The notes under the pieces: model-generated
The model's input: the letters and a program-made list of their open reading frames with translations, nothing else
Database searches by the model: none
Told to the model about the DNA's origin: nothing
From: DATBLY01 sp036555125
GTDB taxonomy: Bacteria; Actinomycetota; UBA4738; HRBIN12
NCBI GenBank assembly: GCA_036555125.1
Contig: DATBLY010000079.1
Location: forward strand, 1 to 44,055
DNA length: 44,055 nt
Direction: 5' to 3'
Part shown: piece by piece, positions 7,626 through 16,400 of the stretch
Layout: each line of letters starts with the position of its first letter
How positions within the stretch are numbered: the first letter of the stretch is position 1
Position numbers and translations under genes: made by a program

Positions 7626-10268
7626 CTAGGCCCCGGCCAGGAGCGCTTCCAACCGCGCGGGGATGCCCTCGATCGCTTCCTGCACCCGATCGGCGCTCGG
7701 CCCGCCGGCGATCGCGAGGTTCGGCTTCCCTCCTGCGCCGCCACCGATCGTTCGGGCGGCCTCCTCGAGCAGCGTCGGGGCCGCGACGCCGCGCTCCACG
7801 AGTCGCCGGCTGGTCGCCGCGACGATCAACCCCTTCCCCCCCGCTCCGGAACCGAGGACCACCGCCGCCCCGTCCGGCGACTCGAGCCTCTCCACCGCCT
7901 TCTGCGCCAGCTCGCGCAACGTCCCCGCCTCCCCGTCTTCGAACGCGGCCACGAGGCGGACGCCCGCCCGGACGTCGGCCCGGCTCACGATGTCGTCGAT
8001 CTTGGCCGCCAGCCCCTGCTTGTCGAGCTTGCCCGCCTCGGACTCCAGCCGCTTCACCCGCTCCACGAGCTGCCGAGCGCGGTCGACGGCGGACCGGGGG
8101 TCCGGGCTCCCGAGCGCCTCGACGATCGCGTCGAGCAGCGCCCGCTCCGCGTTGATCTCACGCAGCGCGTCGGGACCGACCAGCGCCTCGATCCGGCGCA
8201 TGCCGGCCCCGATCGACCCTTCGTGCAGGATCCGGATGATCGCGACGTTGCCCGTGCGGGGCACGTGCGTGCCGCCGCAGAGCTCGCGCGAGTAGTCGCC
8301 GACCTCGACCACCCGTACCAGGTCGCCGTACTTCTCGCCGAAGAGCGCGACCGCGCCCTGGGCCTTCGCCTCGTCGAACGTGGTCTCGTACGCGATCACC
8401 GCGTCGTCGCGCGCGAGGCGGAGGTTGGCCTCGCGCTCCGCCTCTTCCAGGAGCGCCCGGTCGACGGCCGACGGATGCGGGAAATCGAAGCGGAGCCGCC
8501 CGGGCGCGACCAGGGACCCGGCCTGCCGGGCGTGCTCTCCGAGCAGGTGCTTCAGCGTCCAGTGGAGGATGTGCGTCGAGGTATGGCTGCGCGCCGTCGC
8601 CTCCCGGCGGGCCGGATCGACCTCACCGTGGCCGGCCTGCCCGGGGCGGATCTCGCCCGATTCCACGACGCCCAGATGCATGATCGTCTCCGGTCCCGCC
8701 CACTGGGCGTCGCGCACGCGCACGAGCCCGGTGTCCGTCCGGATCACGCCCTCGTCGCCGATCTGACCCCCACCCTCCGCGTAGAAGGGGGTCACGTCGA
8801 GGAACACCCGGACCTCGTCGCCCTCCTCGGCCTCGGCGAGCTCCCGGTACTCGGGGTCGAGGAGCGCCGTGACGCTGGCGTCGGCGTCCAAACGCGTGTA
8901 GCCGACGAACTCGCTCGGGGGCACCCCGGCGGCGTCGAGCCCGATCGGCACCTTCTTGGCCGCGTCCCGCGCCCGGCGTCGCTGCTCCTCGAGCAGCTCG
9001 GTGAACCGATCGACGTCGACGTCGAGCCCGGCATCGGCCGCGAGCTCCTGCGTCAGCTGGAGCGGGAACCCGAACGTGTCCGACAGCTGGAAGGCGACGT
9101 CGCCTTCCAGTCGCGTCGCCCCCGCGCGCACGGCCCCGTCGATGCGGGGCGTGAGGATCCGCATCCCGTCCTCGAGGGTGCCGGCGAACCGCTCCTCCTC
9201 GGACAGCGCGACCTGCTTGACGAAGGCCTCGTTCTCGCGCAGCTCCGGGTAGACGTGGGCGAAGCGCTCGATCACGCGATCGATGATCGGCTCGAACACC
9301 CCGCCGTGGATCCCGAGCCGGCGAGCGTGCGAGACGACGCGACGGAGCATGCTCCGCAGGATGTAGCCGCGCCCCTCGTTCGAGGGTTGGACCCCGTCCG
9401 CGATCAGGAAGGTCGTGGCCCGGCCGTGCTCGGCGATCACCTTCAGCGAGACGTCGTCGCGCGGCTCCTGGCCGTGACGCCGACCGGAGAGGGATTCGCC
9501 CACCGCGAGGAGCGGCCCGAGCAGGTCCGTCTCGAACACGTTGTCCACGCCCTGGAGCAGGATCGCCACGCGCTCGAGACTCGACCCGGTGTCGATGTTC
9601 TTCGCGGGCAGCTCGCCCACGATCCGCAGGTCCCCGTCGACCTGGTCCTGGATGAATACCAGGTTCCAGATCTCCATGAACCGCTCCTCGTCCACGTCCG
9701 GCCCACCGTCGGGGCCGTACCGGGGTCCACGGTCAACGAAGATCTCGGAGCACGGGCCGCCCGGCCCCGCCGCGTGCGTGTGCCAGTAGTTCGCGAGCTC
9801 GCCGTTCGCGTCGACCCGCCCACGGCGGACGATCCGCTCGGGCGCCAGCCCCACGCCGTCGATCCATGCGGAAGCCGCCTCCGCGTCGTCCTCGAAGATC
9901 GTCACCCACAGCCGGTCGTGATCGATCCCGAACCGCTCGGTGACCAGCTCATGGGCCCAGGCCACGGCCTCGGCCTTGAAGTAGTCCCCGAACGAGAAGT
10001 TCCCGAGCATCTCGAAGAACGTGAGGTGCCGGGCGTCGTGGCCGACGGAGTCCCGGTCGTTCGTGCGCATCACCTTCTGCACGGTGGTCGCCCGCCGGTA
10101 CGGAGGCTCGGCCTGACCGAGGAAGTACGGGATGAACTGGTTCATCCCGGCGTTCGCGAGCAGGAGCCCCGACTCCGGTGGCGGGATCAGCGGCGACGAG
10201 GGGACGCGACGATGCCCCCGTTCCTCGAAGAACGACAGGAAGGTCTCGCGGATCCGGTCCCCGTCCAT
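7626..10268 (-). CDS. alaS: Alanyl-tRNA synthetase
   Basis: A full-length 880-residue class II synthetase charging tRNA-Ala. The catalytic domain begins IRETFLSFFEERGHRRVPSS and includes the motif around RTNDRDSVGHDARHLTFFEMLGNF. The editing domain, which hydrolyses Ser- and Gly-tRNA-Ala, shows its zinc ligands in HTSTH (near residue 560) and CGGTH (near 665). A C-Ala domain follows with a Gly-rich stretch (VVLGSGAGGKGLIVAATS). The ATG at 10268 has no Shine-Dalgarno site. A TACACT -10 (10277-10282) ends 8 nt before it, so the mRNA is probably leaderless. ruvX and mltG follow. Confidence 0.98.
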   Translation of the reverse strand: MDGDRIRETFLSFFEERGHRRVPSSPLIPPPESGLLLANAGMNQFIPYFLGQAEPPYRRATTVQKVMRTNDRDSVGHDARHLTFFEMLGNFSFGDYFKAEAVAWAHELVTERFGIDHDRLWVTIFEDDAEAASAWIDGVGLAPERIVRRGRVDANGELANYWHTHAAGPGGPCSEIFVDRGPRYGPDGGPDVDEERFMEIWNLVFIQDQVDGDLRIVGELPAKNIDTGSSLERVAILLQGVDNVFETDLLGPLLAVGESLSGRRHGQEPRDDVSLKVIAEHGRATTFLIADGVQPSNEGRGYILRSMLRRVVSHARRLGIHGGVFEPIIDRVIERFAHVYPELRENEAFVKQVALSEEERFAGTLEDGMRILTPRIDGAVRAGATRLEGDVAFQLSDTFGFPLQLTQELAADAGLDVDVDRFTELLEEQRRRARDAAKKVPIGLDAAGVPPSEFVGYTRLDADASVTALLDPEYRELAEAEEGDEVRVFLDVTPFYAEGGGQIGDEGVIRTDTGLVRVRDAQWAGPETIMHLGVVESGEIRPGQAGHGEVDPARREATARSHTSTHILHWTLKHLLGEHARQAGSLVAPGRLRFDFPHPSAVDRALLEEAEREANLRLARDDAVIAYETTFDEAKAQGAVALFGEKYGDLVRVVEVGDYSRELCGGTHVPRTGNVAIIRILHEGSIGAGMRRIEALVGPDALREINAERALLDAIVEALGSPDPRSAVDRARQLVERVKRLESEAGKLDKQGLAAKIDDIVSRADVRAGVRLVAAFEDGEAGTLRELAQKAVERLESPDGAAVVLGSGAGGKGLIVAATSRRLVERGVAAPTLLEEAARTIGGGAGGKPNLAIAGGPSADRVQEAIEGIPARLEALLAGA

Positions 10269-10276
10269 CGGGCGGG

Positions 10277-10282
10277 AGTGTA
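10277..10282 (-). promoter_or_regulatory. -10 element (TACACT) of a probably leaderless alaS promoter
   Basis: TACACT on the minus strand ends 8 nt before the alaS ATG, which has no ribosome site. A start 7-9 nt past a -10 would put the mRNA 5' end at or next to the ATG. The same hexamer at the same distance precedes pdxS. No convincing -35 is visible. Confidence 0.5.
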
Positions 10283-10290
10283 GCGGCGGG

Positions 10291-10548
10291 TCAGTCCGCG
10301 ACGCGGGAGCGATCCTCCGGCGCGTCGTACGCCTCGTGCAGTTCCCGCTCCCGATCCGCCATCGCCTGTCGTCCCTCGGCGATCGACTCGGACACCAGGC
10401 GGCTGAGGTCGAGGAGGCCGCCCTTCGTCTCGCGCGCGATCGTCGCGGGGGCCACGCGCTTGGCCTGCCGCCGGGTCCAGCGGGACGCGAGGATCGCGGA
10501 CGCCGCGCCGGCGCCGAGCCCGAGGGAGACCCAGAAGGCCCGCCGCAC
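10291..10548 (-). CDS. Small membrane-anchored protein of unknown function
   Basis: An 85-residue protein with a hydrophobic N-terminus (FWVSLGLGAGAASAILASRW, about residues 5-24), then a basic, helical, polar tail. It resembles in layout the small YtxH-like envelope proteins that often accompany DUF948 proteins, but I see no diagnostic motif. The GTG at 10548 directly follows the stop of the DUF948 gene (TAG then GTG), so the two are surely co-translated. Stop at 10291 lies 22 nt before alaS. Function unknown. Confidence 0.75.
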   Translation of the reverse strand: MRRAFWVSLGLGAGAASAILASRWTRRQAKRVAPATIARETKGGLLDLSRLVSESIAEGRQAMADRERELHEAYDAPEDRSRVAD

Positions 10549-10923
10549 CTACGCCTTCTTCTTGGAGAAGCGACCGGCGCCCTTGCGGAGACCCGCGCCG
10601 AAGCTGATCACCTTGACCAGCGGGCTCGCGGCCGCCTCGCTGATGAGCCCCGTCAGGCGCTCGGCCCTGGCCATGATGCCGTTGGCCTTCTCCAGGAGCC
10701 CGTCCACGCGGTCGAGCTCGCGGTTCGTCTTCTCGACCGAGGTCCGGACCTCCCGCAGCAACGGCACGGTCTCCTCGCGGGTGGAGTCGATCAGCATCTT
10801 CGTGCTCTCGAGGACCCGGAACGTGTTGAGCAGGACGACGCAGAGGAAGAGCACCAAGAGCCCCCAGAAGGAGGCCAGGACGATCAGGGCGATATCGCCG
10901 CCGGTGAGCGCCAGCGTCGTCAT
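10549..10923 (-). CDS. DUF948-type membrane protein
   Basis: A 124-residue protein. One N-terminal membrane helix (IALIVLASFWGLLVLFLCVVLL, about residues 10-32) is followed by a long amphipathic region (STREETVPLLREVRTSVEKTNRELDRVDGLLEKANG) typical of DUF948, probably a coiled coil in the cytoplasm, and a basic Lys-rich C-terminus. Function in the family is not established. ATG 10923 was chosen because GGGGAGG lies 5 nt upstream; the longer open frame to 10989 has no such site. A TATGCT -10 (10959-10964) upstream would give a leader of about 30 nt. It is the first gene of a pair read toward alaS. Confidence 0.82.
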   Translation of the reverse strand: MTTLALTGGDIALIVLASFWGLLVLFLCVVLLNTFRVLESTKMLIDSTREETVPLLREVRTSVEKTNRELDRVDGLLEKANGIMARAERLTGLISEAAASPLVKVISFGAGLRKGAGRFSKKKA

Positions 10924-10958
10924 CGAACCTCCCCTTCGGTGGACTCGTCGGTTCGCGT

Positions 10959-10964
10959 AGCATA
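10959..10964 (-). promoter_or_regulatory. -10 element (TATGCT) upstream of the DUF948 gene
   Basis: TATGCT fits TANNNT and lies 35 nt before the ATG at 10923, so the transcript would carry a short leader containing the GGGGAGG ribosome site. It lies in the 82-nt gap after rarA. No clear -35 is visible. Confidence 0.45.
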
Positions 10965-11005
10965 CCCACCGGCCGCATCGGGACCGCACCCCGTCCGCCG
11001 GCCCA

Positions 11006-12235
11006 TCACCCGTCGGTCTCCTCGCCCTCGCCGGACGGCGTGTAGTAGCGGGTCCCCTGGTACCGCGTCGGCCGGTACTCCTGCTCCACCCGATGCCCCG
11101 GGTAGTCGTGGGGGTAGCGGTAGCCTTTCCCGTGTCCGAGCCGCTTCGCCGCCGGGTACGACGCGTCGCGCAGGTGGATCGGCACGGGATCGCTCGACAC
11201 GGCGTCCTCCGTCGCGGCGGCGAGGGCCGTGTACACGCTGTTCGACTTCGGGGCGCGCGCGAGGTAGATCGCGGCCTCCGCGAGGTTCAGCCGGACCTCC
11301 GGTAGGCCGACGTGCTCCACGGCCTGGGCGGCCGCGACCGCGATCGTGAGCGCGCGCGGATCGGCGAGCCCGACGTCCTCCGAGGCGTGCACGATCATCC
11401 GCCGGGCGATGAAGCGCGCGTCCTCCCCCGCCTCGAGCATCCGGGCCAGCCAGAACAGGGCCGCGTCGGGGTCGGAGCCGCGGATGCTCTTGATGAAGGC
11501 CGAGATCACGTCGTAGTGCGCGTCGCCCTGCCGGTCGTACACGACGGCCTTGCGCTGGACGGCCTCGGCCGCCAGGTCGCGGGTCACCTCCGGTCGATCG
11601 GCGTCCGTGGCGGCCAGGGCCGCCGCCTCGAGGCCCGTGAGCGCCATCCGCGCGTCACCGCCCGCGACCTCGATCAGGTGATCGAGGGCGTCGTCCGTGG
11701 CGGTGACCCCGAGACGGCCGAGCCCGCGATCCGCGTCCTCGAGCGCCCGGCGCAGGAGCGCGCGGAGGTCGTCGGCGCCGAGCGGCTCGAGCCGGAGCAG
11801 GAGGCATCGCGACAGGAGCGGCGTGTTCAGCGAGAAGTACGGGTTCTCGGTCGTCGCGCCGATCAGCGTGACGACGCCGGCCTCGACGGCCGGCAGCAGC
11901 ACGTCCTGCTGCGCCTTGGACCAGCGATGCACCTCGTCCACGAACAGCACCGTCCGGAACAGACCACCCCGTGCGCCCTCCATCACCTTGCGGGCGTCCG
12001 CGACGCCTGACGACGTCGCGGAGAGCTGGACGAGCTCGGCTCCGACGGCCTCCGCGAGCAGATGGGCGAGCGTCGTCTTCCCCGTGCCCGCCGGCCCCCA
12101 CAGGATCAACGACGGGAGGTTCCCGCCGGCGATGAGCTTCGTGAGCGCCTTGCCCGGCCCGACGAGGTGCCTCTGTCCGACGAAGTCCTCGAACGTCCGC
12201 GGCCGCATCCGCGCGGCGAGCGGCTCCTCGGCCAT
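11006..12235 (-). CDS. rarA: Replication-associated recombination protein RarA/MgsA
   Basis: A 409-residue AAA+ clamp-loader-like ATPase acting at stalled replication forks. Seen are a start typical of the family (PLAARMRPRTFEDFVGQRHLVG), Walker A GPAGTGKTTL, Walker B (VLFVDEVHRW), the sensor 1 block GATTENPYFSLN and the C-terminal tetramerisation part ending GYRYPHDYPGH. ATG 12235 was chosen because it fits the family N-terminus and follows the PPOX stop by 8 nt; the longer open frame back to 12418 lies within the PPOX gene. It is the last gene of the hydrolase-hisS-aspS-PPOX-rarA run. Confidence 0.95.
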   Translation of the reverse strand: MAEEPLAARMRPRTFEDFVGQRHLVGPGKALTKLIAGGNLPSLILWGPAGTGKTTLAHLLAEAVGAELVQLSATSSGVADARKVMEGARGGLFRTVLFVDEVHRWSKAQQDVLLPAVEAGVVTLIGATTENPYFSLNTPLLSRCLLLRLEPLGADDLRALLRRALEDADRGLGRLGVTATDDALDHLIEVAGGDARMALTGLEAAALAATDADRPEVTRDLAAEAVQRKAVVYDRQGDAHYDVISAFIKSIRGSDPDAALFWLARMLEAGEDARFIARRMIVHASEDVGLADPRALTIAVAAAQAVEHVGLPEVRLNLAEAAIYLARAPKSNSVYTALAAATEDAVSSDPVPIHLRDASYPAAKRLGHGKGYRYPHDYPGHRVEQEYRPTRYQGTRYYTPSGEGEETDG

Positions 12236-12243
12236 CGGGCGCC

Positions 12244-12648
12244 CTACTCCGACCCGCGGACGATCCGGGTCGGCAGGATCCGGTAGATCACGCGGACCTG
12301 CCCGGGACGGTACGTCCAGCGCTCGCCGTCGTGGTACCGCTGGTTCAGCGCATCGATGTGCGCCTCCGCCTCGTCCCCCGTCTCGATCGACACCACCGTG
12401 CCGTTGATCGCGAGCCACGTGTACGGATGAGCCTGCTCGTGCAGGGACACGGCGACCCGAGGATCGCGCCGGACGTTCCGGTCCTTCTTGCGACCGACCG
12501 CGCTGTTGACCAGCACGTGCCCGCGGTCGTCGACGTCGATCCAGGTGGGTGCCACGTGCGGCGAGCCGTCCTCGTTCAACGTCACCACGTGGGCGAAGTT
12601 CGGTCCCCGCAGCAGCGCCCGGTCGGCGGTGGTCAGCTCGGCCGTCAC
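12244..12648 (-). CDS. PPOX-class oxidoreductase (F420- or flavin-dependent split-barrel protein)
   Basis: A 134-residue split beta-barrel protein of the pyridoxamine-phosphate-oxidase-like superfamily. The layout matches the PPOX-class F420-dependent proteins of actinobacteria: an N-terminal FAHVVTLNEDGSPHVAPTWI, then VLVNSAVGRKKDRNVRRDPRVAVSL, then YTWLAINGTVV. The basic KKDRNVRRDPR stretch is where family members bind the cofactor phosphate. GTG 12648 overlaps the aspS stop by 4 nt (GTGA). The substrate is unknown, and F420 versus FMN or heme-related binding cannot be decided here. Confidence 0.85.
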   Translation of the reverse strand: MTAELTTADRALLRGPNFAHVVTLNEDGSPHVAPTWIDVDDRGHVLVNSAVGRKKDRNVRRDPRVAVSLHEQAHPYTWLAINGTVVSIETGDEAEAHIDALNQRYHDGERWTYRPGQVRVIYRILPTRIVRGSE

Positions 12649-14429
12649 CCTCGCTCGGCTCCCTCCGGCGGGTGCGTCAGGACGATCCCGAGCTCGCGGA
12701 GCTGCGACGGGTCGACGTGGGCCGGCGCTCCCGTGAGGGGATCCGCCCCCGATTGCGCCTTCGGGAACGCGGTCACGTCTCGGATCGCCTCCTTGCCCGC
12801 CATCAGCATCGCCAGCCGATCGATGCCCATCGCGATGCCGCCGTGGGGCGGCGCACCGAACCGGAACGCCCGGATCAGATGTCCGAACTTCTCCTCGACC
12901 TCGTCCTGCGAGAGGCCCAGGACCTCGAAGATCCGCGTCTGCAGCTCCGGCCGGTGGATCCGGATGCTGCCGCCTCCGATCTCGAACCCGTTCAAGGTCA
13001 GGTCGTACGCGCGCGCGCGGGCGGTCGTGGGATCCAGGTCCTCGGTGAGCGGCATCGTGAACGGATGGTGGTTCGAGACCCACCGATCCTCCTCGTCGCT
13101 CCAGTCGAACAGGGGCGCCTCGAAGTACCAGCAGAACTCCCAGCGCCCCTCGGGGATCAGATCCAGGCGTGCCGCCAGGTCGCGCCGGAGACCGTCGAGC
13201 GCGACGTTCACCCGGTCGGGCTTGTCCGCCACGATGCCGATCAGGTCCCCTACCGCGGCGCCGGTCCGCGAGACGATCGCGGCCGTCTCGCCCGGCGTCA
13301 GGTACTTCTGGACCGGCGATCGCACCTGGCCGTCCTCCACGATCATCCAGACCAGGCCGGCGGCGCCGCGGCCCTTCGCGTCGTCGATGAGCTTGTCGAG
13401 CTCCTTGCGGGAGAGCGCGCCCCCCCCGCGGGCCGCCAGCCCCTTGATCGCCCCGCCGTCGGCGGCGACCGCCGCGAACGCCTGGAAGCCCGATCCGGCG
13501 AACGCGTCGGTGAGCGTCGCGAGCTCCATCCCGTAGCGCAGGTCGGGCTTGTCCGAGCCGTAGCGCTCGATCATCTCGTCGAACGTCATGCGCCGGAACG
13601 GCACGGTGACCTCCGCCCCTTGCGTCTCGGACACGATCCGCGCGTACAACGGCTCGATCACGTCGACGAGGTCCTGCTCGTCGCAGAACGACATCTCCAC
13701 GTCGAGCTGGGTGAACTCGAAGCCGCGGTCCGCGCGGGGCGCTTCGTCGCGCAGGCACCGCACGATCTGGTAGTAGCGGTCCTGGCCCGCCACCATCAGG
13801 AGCTGCTTCAGCTGCTGCGGCGACTGCGGCAGCGCGTAGAACGTCCCAGGCTGCAGGCGCGACGGGACCAGGAAGTCGCGCGCACCCTCGGGCGTGCTGC
13901 GGCCGAGCATCGGCGTCTCGACCTCCAGGAACCCCAGCGCGTCCATGTGATCGCGGATGATCCGGTTGATCGTGGCCCGGAGCCTCAGGATGCCCGTCAT
14001 CTCCGGCCGCCGCAGGTCGAGGTACCGGTACCGCAGGCGCAGGTCCTCCCCGGCCTCGATCCGATCCTCGATCGGGAAGGGGGGCGTCTCCGCCTCGGCC
14101 AGGACCTCGAGCGTGCGCGCAGCGATCTCGACGTCTCCGGTCGCGAGGTTCGGGTTCCGCATCCCGTCGGGCCGAGCCGCGACGGTGCCCGTCACCCGGA
14201 TCACGTCCTCGGCTCCGAGGTGCTGCGCGGCGGCGTGCGCGTCCGCGGCCTCCTCCGGATGGAACACGAGTTGGACGACGCCCTCGCGGTCACGCAGGTC
14301 GATGAACGTCACGCCACCGTGGTCCCGGCGGGTCGCCACCCAGCCGCAGAGCGCCACCTCCTCCCCGGCGTCCGCACCGCGGAGCTCGCCGCAGGCATGG
14401 GTCCGCATCGCCGTCCGGAGCGCGCTCAC
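12645..14429 (-). CDS. aspS: Aspartyl-tRNA synthetase (bacterial type)
   Basis: A 594-residue class IIb synthetase. An OB-fold anticodon-binding domain (THACGELRG....VALCGWVATRRDHGGVTFIDLRD) is followed by the catalytic core with QSPQQLKQLLMVAG, the motif 2 loop YQIVRCLRDEAPRADR, FTQLDVEMSF and motif 3 (GIAMGIDRLAMLMAG), interrupted by the bacterial GAD insertion (about residues 290-420). GTG 14429 gives a GTGA overlap with hisS and has a GGAG 6 nt upstream; ATG 14408 is an alternative with no ribosome site. Whether it also charges tRNA-Asn cannot be told without knowing if gatCAB and asnS exist elsewhere. Confidence 0.97.
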   Translation of the reverse strand: MSALRTAMRTHACGELRGADAGEEVALCGWVATRRDHGGVTFIDLRDREGVVQLVFHPEEAADAHAAAQHLGAEDVIRVTGTVAARPDGMRNPNLATGDVEIAARTLEVLAEAETPPFPIEDRIEAGEDLRLRYRYLDLRRPEMTGILRLRATINRIIRDHMDALGFLEVETPMLGRSTPEGARDFLVPSRLQPGTFYALPQSPQQLKQLLMVAGQDRYYQIVRCLRDEAPRADRGFEFTQLDVEMSFCDEQDLVDVIEPLYARIVSETQGAEVTVPFRRMTFDEMIERYGSDKPDLRYGMELATLTDAFAGSGFQAFAAVAADGGAIKGLAARGGGALSRKELDKLIDDAKGRGAAGLVWMIVEDGQVRSPVQKYLTPGETAAIVSRTGAAVGDLIGIVADKPDRVNVALDGLRRDLAARLDLIPEGRWEFCWYFEAPLFDWSDEEDRWVSNHHPFTMPLTEDLDPTTARARAYDLTLNGFEIGGGSIRIHRPELQTRIFEVLGLSQDEVEEKFGHLIRAFRFGAPPHGGIAMGIDRLAMLMAGKEAIRDVTAFPKAQSGADPLTGAPAHVDPSQLRELGIVLTHPPEGAERG

Positions 14430-15703
14430 GGGCGCTCCGCGACGTCGAGGCGACGGAGCCAACCGGCCACGTCGTCGGTCGCCACCGCCTGTTGGACCCC
14501 GTCCTCGAGCCTTCGGAGCGTCACCACGCCCTCCGCGAGCTCGCGCTCGCCGATGATCGCGGCGAAGCGCGCACCCGCCCGGTCGGCCATCCGGAGCTGC
14601 GCCTTGAGGGGACGGTCCTCGTAGCTTGATGCCGACGGGACGCCGGCGTCGCGGAGCGAACCCACCAGCCGGCGCGCCGCCGCAGCCGCGTCGCCGCCGA
14701 TCGCCACCACGAAGCACCGGGGGCTCCTGACGGGCGGCACCGTCGCCCCTTCGGCCTCCATCGCCAACAGGACCCGGTCCAGACCCATCGCGAATCCGAC
14801 GCCCGGGGTGGGCGAGCCGCCCAGCTCCTCGGCCAGCCCGTCGTAGCGGCCACCCGCGTTCAGCGTGCTCGCCTTCGACGAGCCGAGCACCTCCGATGCC
14901 CATTCGAAGGTCGTGCGCGTGTAGTAGTCCAGCCCGCGGACGAGCCGAGGCTCCAGCCGATACGCGACGCCCGCGTCGTCGAGGTTCGTTCGGACCTCGG
15001 CGAAGTGCTCCGCGCACGGCCCGCACAGGTGCTCGGCGATCGTCGGCGCGGCGAGGACGAAGTCCTTGCCCCCGTCGACCTTGCAGTCGAACACCCGCAG
15101 CGGGTTGCGCTCCAGACGGTCGCGGCAGTCCTGGTCGAGCCGCTCGCGGTACGGCGACAGGTACGCGACGAGCCGCTCCCGATACGCGGGCCTGCAGACC
15201 GGGTCGCCGATCGAGTTCAGCAGGAGCTCGTATCGGTGAAGCCCCCGCTCGCGGAGGAACCGCTCCCCCAGGGCGATCACCTCGGCGTCCGCCGCGGCCG
15301 CGCCGACGCCGAGCACCTCGATGCCGAACTGGCGGAACTCCCGCAGCCGTGCCGCCTGGGGGCGCCCGTGCCGGAACTGAGCGCCGACGTAATAGCCCTT
15401 GAAGGGCGTCGGAAGCTCCTGGGCGTGCGCGAGGTAGGCCCGGACGACGGAAGCCGTGCTCTCCGGGCGCAGCGTCAGGGAACGTCCGCCCTTGTCCTCG
15501 AACGTGTACATCTCCTTCGAGACCACGTCGGACGTGGCTCCCGAGGTCCGCGCGAAGAGCTCCGTGTGCTCGAACGTCGGGGTCTCGACGTACCGGTAGC
15601 CGAAGAGCCACGCGACCCGATGCGCCTCCTCGTAGAGGCCGAGCATCGCGTCGGCGCCATCGGGCAGCAGGTCGAGCGTCCCGCGCGGGGGCGCGAGCTC
15701 CAT
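14426..15703 (-). CDS. hisS: Histidyl-tRNA synthetase
   Basis: A 425-residue class II synthetase. It opens with PRGTLDLLPDGADAM, carries motif 1/2 (TLRPESTASVVRAYLAH, QFRHGRPQAARLREFRQFGIEVLG), the His-binding LVRGLDYYTRTTFEW and motif 3 (GVGFAMGLDRVLLAME), and ends with an anticodon-binding domain (about residues 325-420). ATG 15703 was chosen because it overlaps the upstream stop by one base (TGATG) and gives a normal length; the open frame to 15928 is shadow of the upstream gene. The order hisS-aspS is common in Actinomycetota. Confidence 0.97.
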   Translation of the reverse strand: MELAPPRGTLDLLPDGADAMLGLYEEAHRVAWLFGYRYVETPTFEHTELFARTSGATSDVVSKEMYTFEDKGGRSLTLRPESTASVVRAYLAHAQELPTPFKGYYVGAQFRHGRPQAARLREFRQFGIEVLGVGAAAADAEVIALGERFLRERGLHRYELLLNSIGDPVCRPAYRERLVAYLSPYRERLDQDCRDRLERNPLRVFDCKVDGGKDFVLAAPTIAEHLCGPCAEHFAEVRTNLDDAGVAYRLEPRLVRGLDYYTRTTFEWASEVLGSSKASTLNAGGRYDGLAEELGGSPTPGVGFAMGLDRVLLAMEAEGATVPPVRSPRCFVVAIGGDAAAAARRLVGSLRDAGVPSASSYEDRPLKAQLRMADRAGARFAAIIGERELAEGVVTLRRLEDGVQQAVATDDVAGWLRRLDVAERP

Positions 15704-16326
15704 CAGCCGCTCACCAGCTGCAGGAACGGGTTCGTCGCACGCTCCCGACCGACCGTGGTGCGCGGACCGTGGCCCGGGAGGACCGGGAGCGGGTCGGGCA
15801 GCGTGAGGAACCGGGTCAGGCTCGCCCGCATGTCGGCCGGCGAGGAGTTCGCGAAGTCGGATCGGCCGATCGTCCCGGCGAACACGAGGTCGCCGCTCAG
15901 CACCAGGGCGTCGGTCACGAAGCAGCACGAGCCGGGGGTGTGGCCGGGCGTGTGCCAGACCTCGATCGACGCGCCCGCGAGGCGCAACCGGTCCCCGTCA
16001 TGGAGCGTGCGGACCTCCTTCACCGGATCGAGGACGTTGTCCCAGCCGGGGTTCCAGGCCGGGGGGTCCTCGAGGGCGAGGCGGTCGGCCTCATGGATGA
16101 ACAGCGGCAGGTCGTCCCCGCAGAAGGTCCCGGCGTGCCCGATGTGATCGACGTGCGCGTGCGTGGCCAGCACCGCGACCGGGACCCGGCCGGCCGCATC
16201 GAGCATCGCCCACACCCGCGCCGGCTCGAACCCCGGATCGACGACGACGGCCTCGTCGTCGGACTCCCCGGCCAGGAGCCAGCAGTTCGTGCCGTAGGGG
16301 TTCTCGTCGAAGACGTCGAGGTACAT
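15703..16326 (-). CDS. Metallo-beta-lactamase-fold hydrolase (glyoxalase II-like)
   Basis: A 207-residue MBL-fold protein. The metal site is visible as THAHVDH (residues 55-61), HTPGHTPGS, SGDLVFAGTIGRSDF and the final LPGHGP. The size and GTIGRSDF block match small hydroxyacylglutathione-hydrolase-like proteins found beside hisS in many bacteria, whose substrates are mostly unknown. It is the first gene of the operon running to rarA. The ATG at 16326 has no ribosome site, and TAAGAT ends 9 nt before it, suggesting a leaderless or nearly leaderless mRNA. Confidence 0.9.
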   Translation of the reverse strand: MYLDVFDENPYGTNCWLLAGESDDEAVVVDPGFEPARVWAMLDAAGRVPVAVLATHAHVDHIGHAGTFCGDDLPLFIHEADRLALEDPPAWNPGWDNVLDPVKEVRTLHDGDRLRLAGASIEVWHTPGHTPGSCCFVTDALVLSGDLVFAGTIGRSDFANSSPADMRASLTRFLTLPDPLPVLPGHGPRTTVGRERATNPFLQLVSG

Positions 16327-16335
16327 GGAGCGGCC

Positions 16336-16341
16336 ATCTTA
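16336..16341 (-). promoter_or_regulatory. -10 element (TAAGAT) at the head of the MBL-hisS-aspS-rarA operon
   Basis: TAAGAT on the minus strand ends 9 nt before the ATG at 16326, which has no Shine-Dalgarno site. The 74-nt gap also holds the 14-nt palindrome CCGCGGCGCCGCGG (16386-16399) just past the dtd stop. No recognisable -35. Confidence 0.45.
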
Positions 16342-16400
16342 CCGACGGGGCCCCCGGCGCCGGTTCCGACGGAGCCCGAGCGGGGCCGCGGCGCCGCGGG

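Noticed and set aside
15704..15928. N-terminal extension of hisS by 75 codons
   Set aside because: The added sequence is out-of-frame translation of the MBL gene, and the start at 15703 matches family length and N-terminus.
16386..16399. Palindrome CCGCGGCGCCGCGG after dtd as a terminator
   Set aside because: It has no U tract, and short GC palindromes are common at this base composition.
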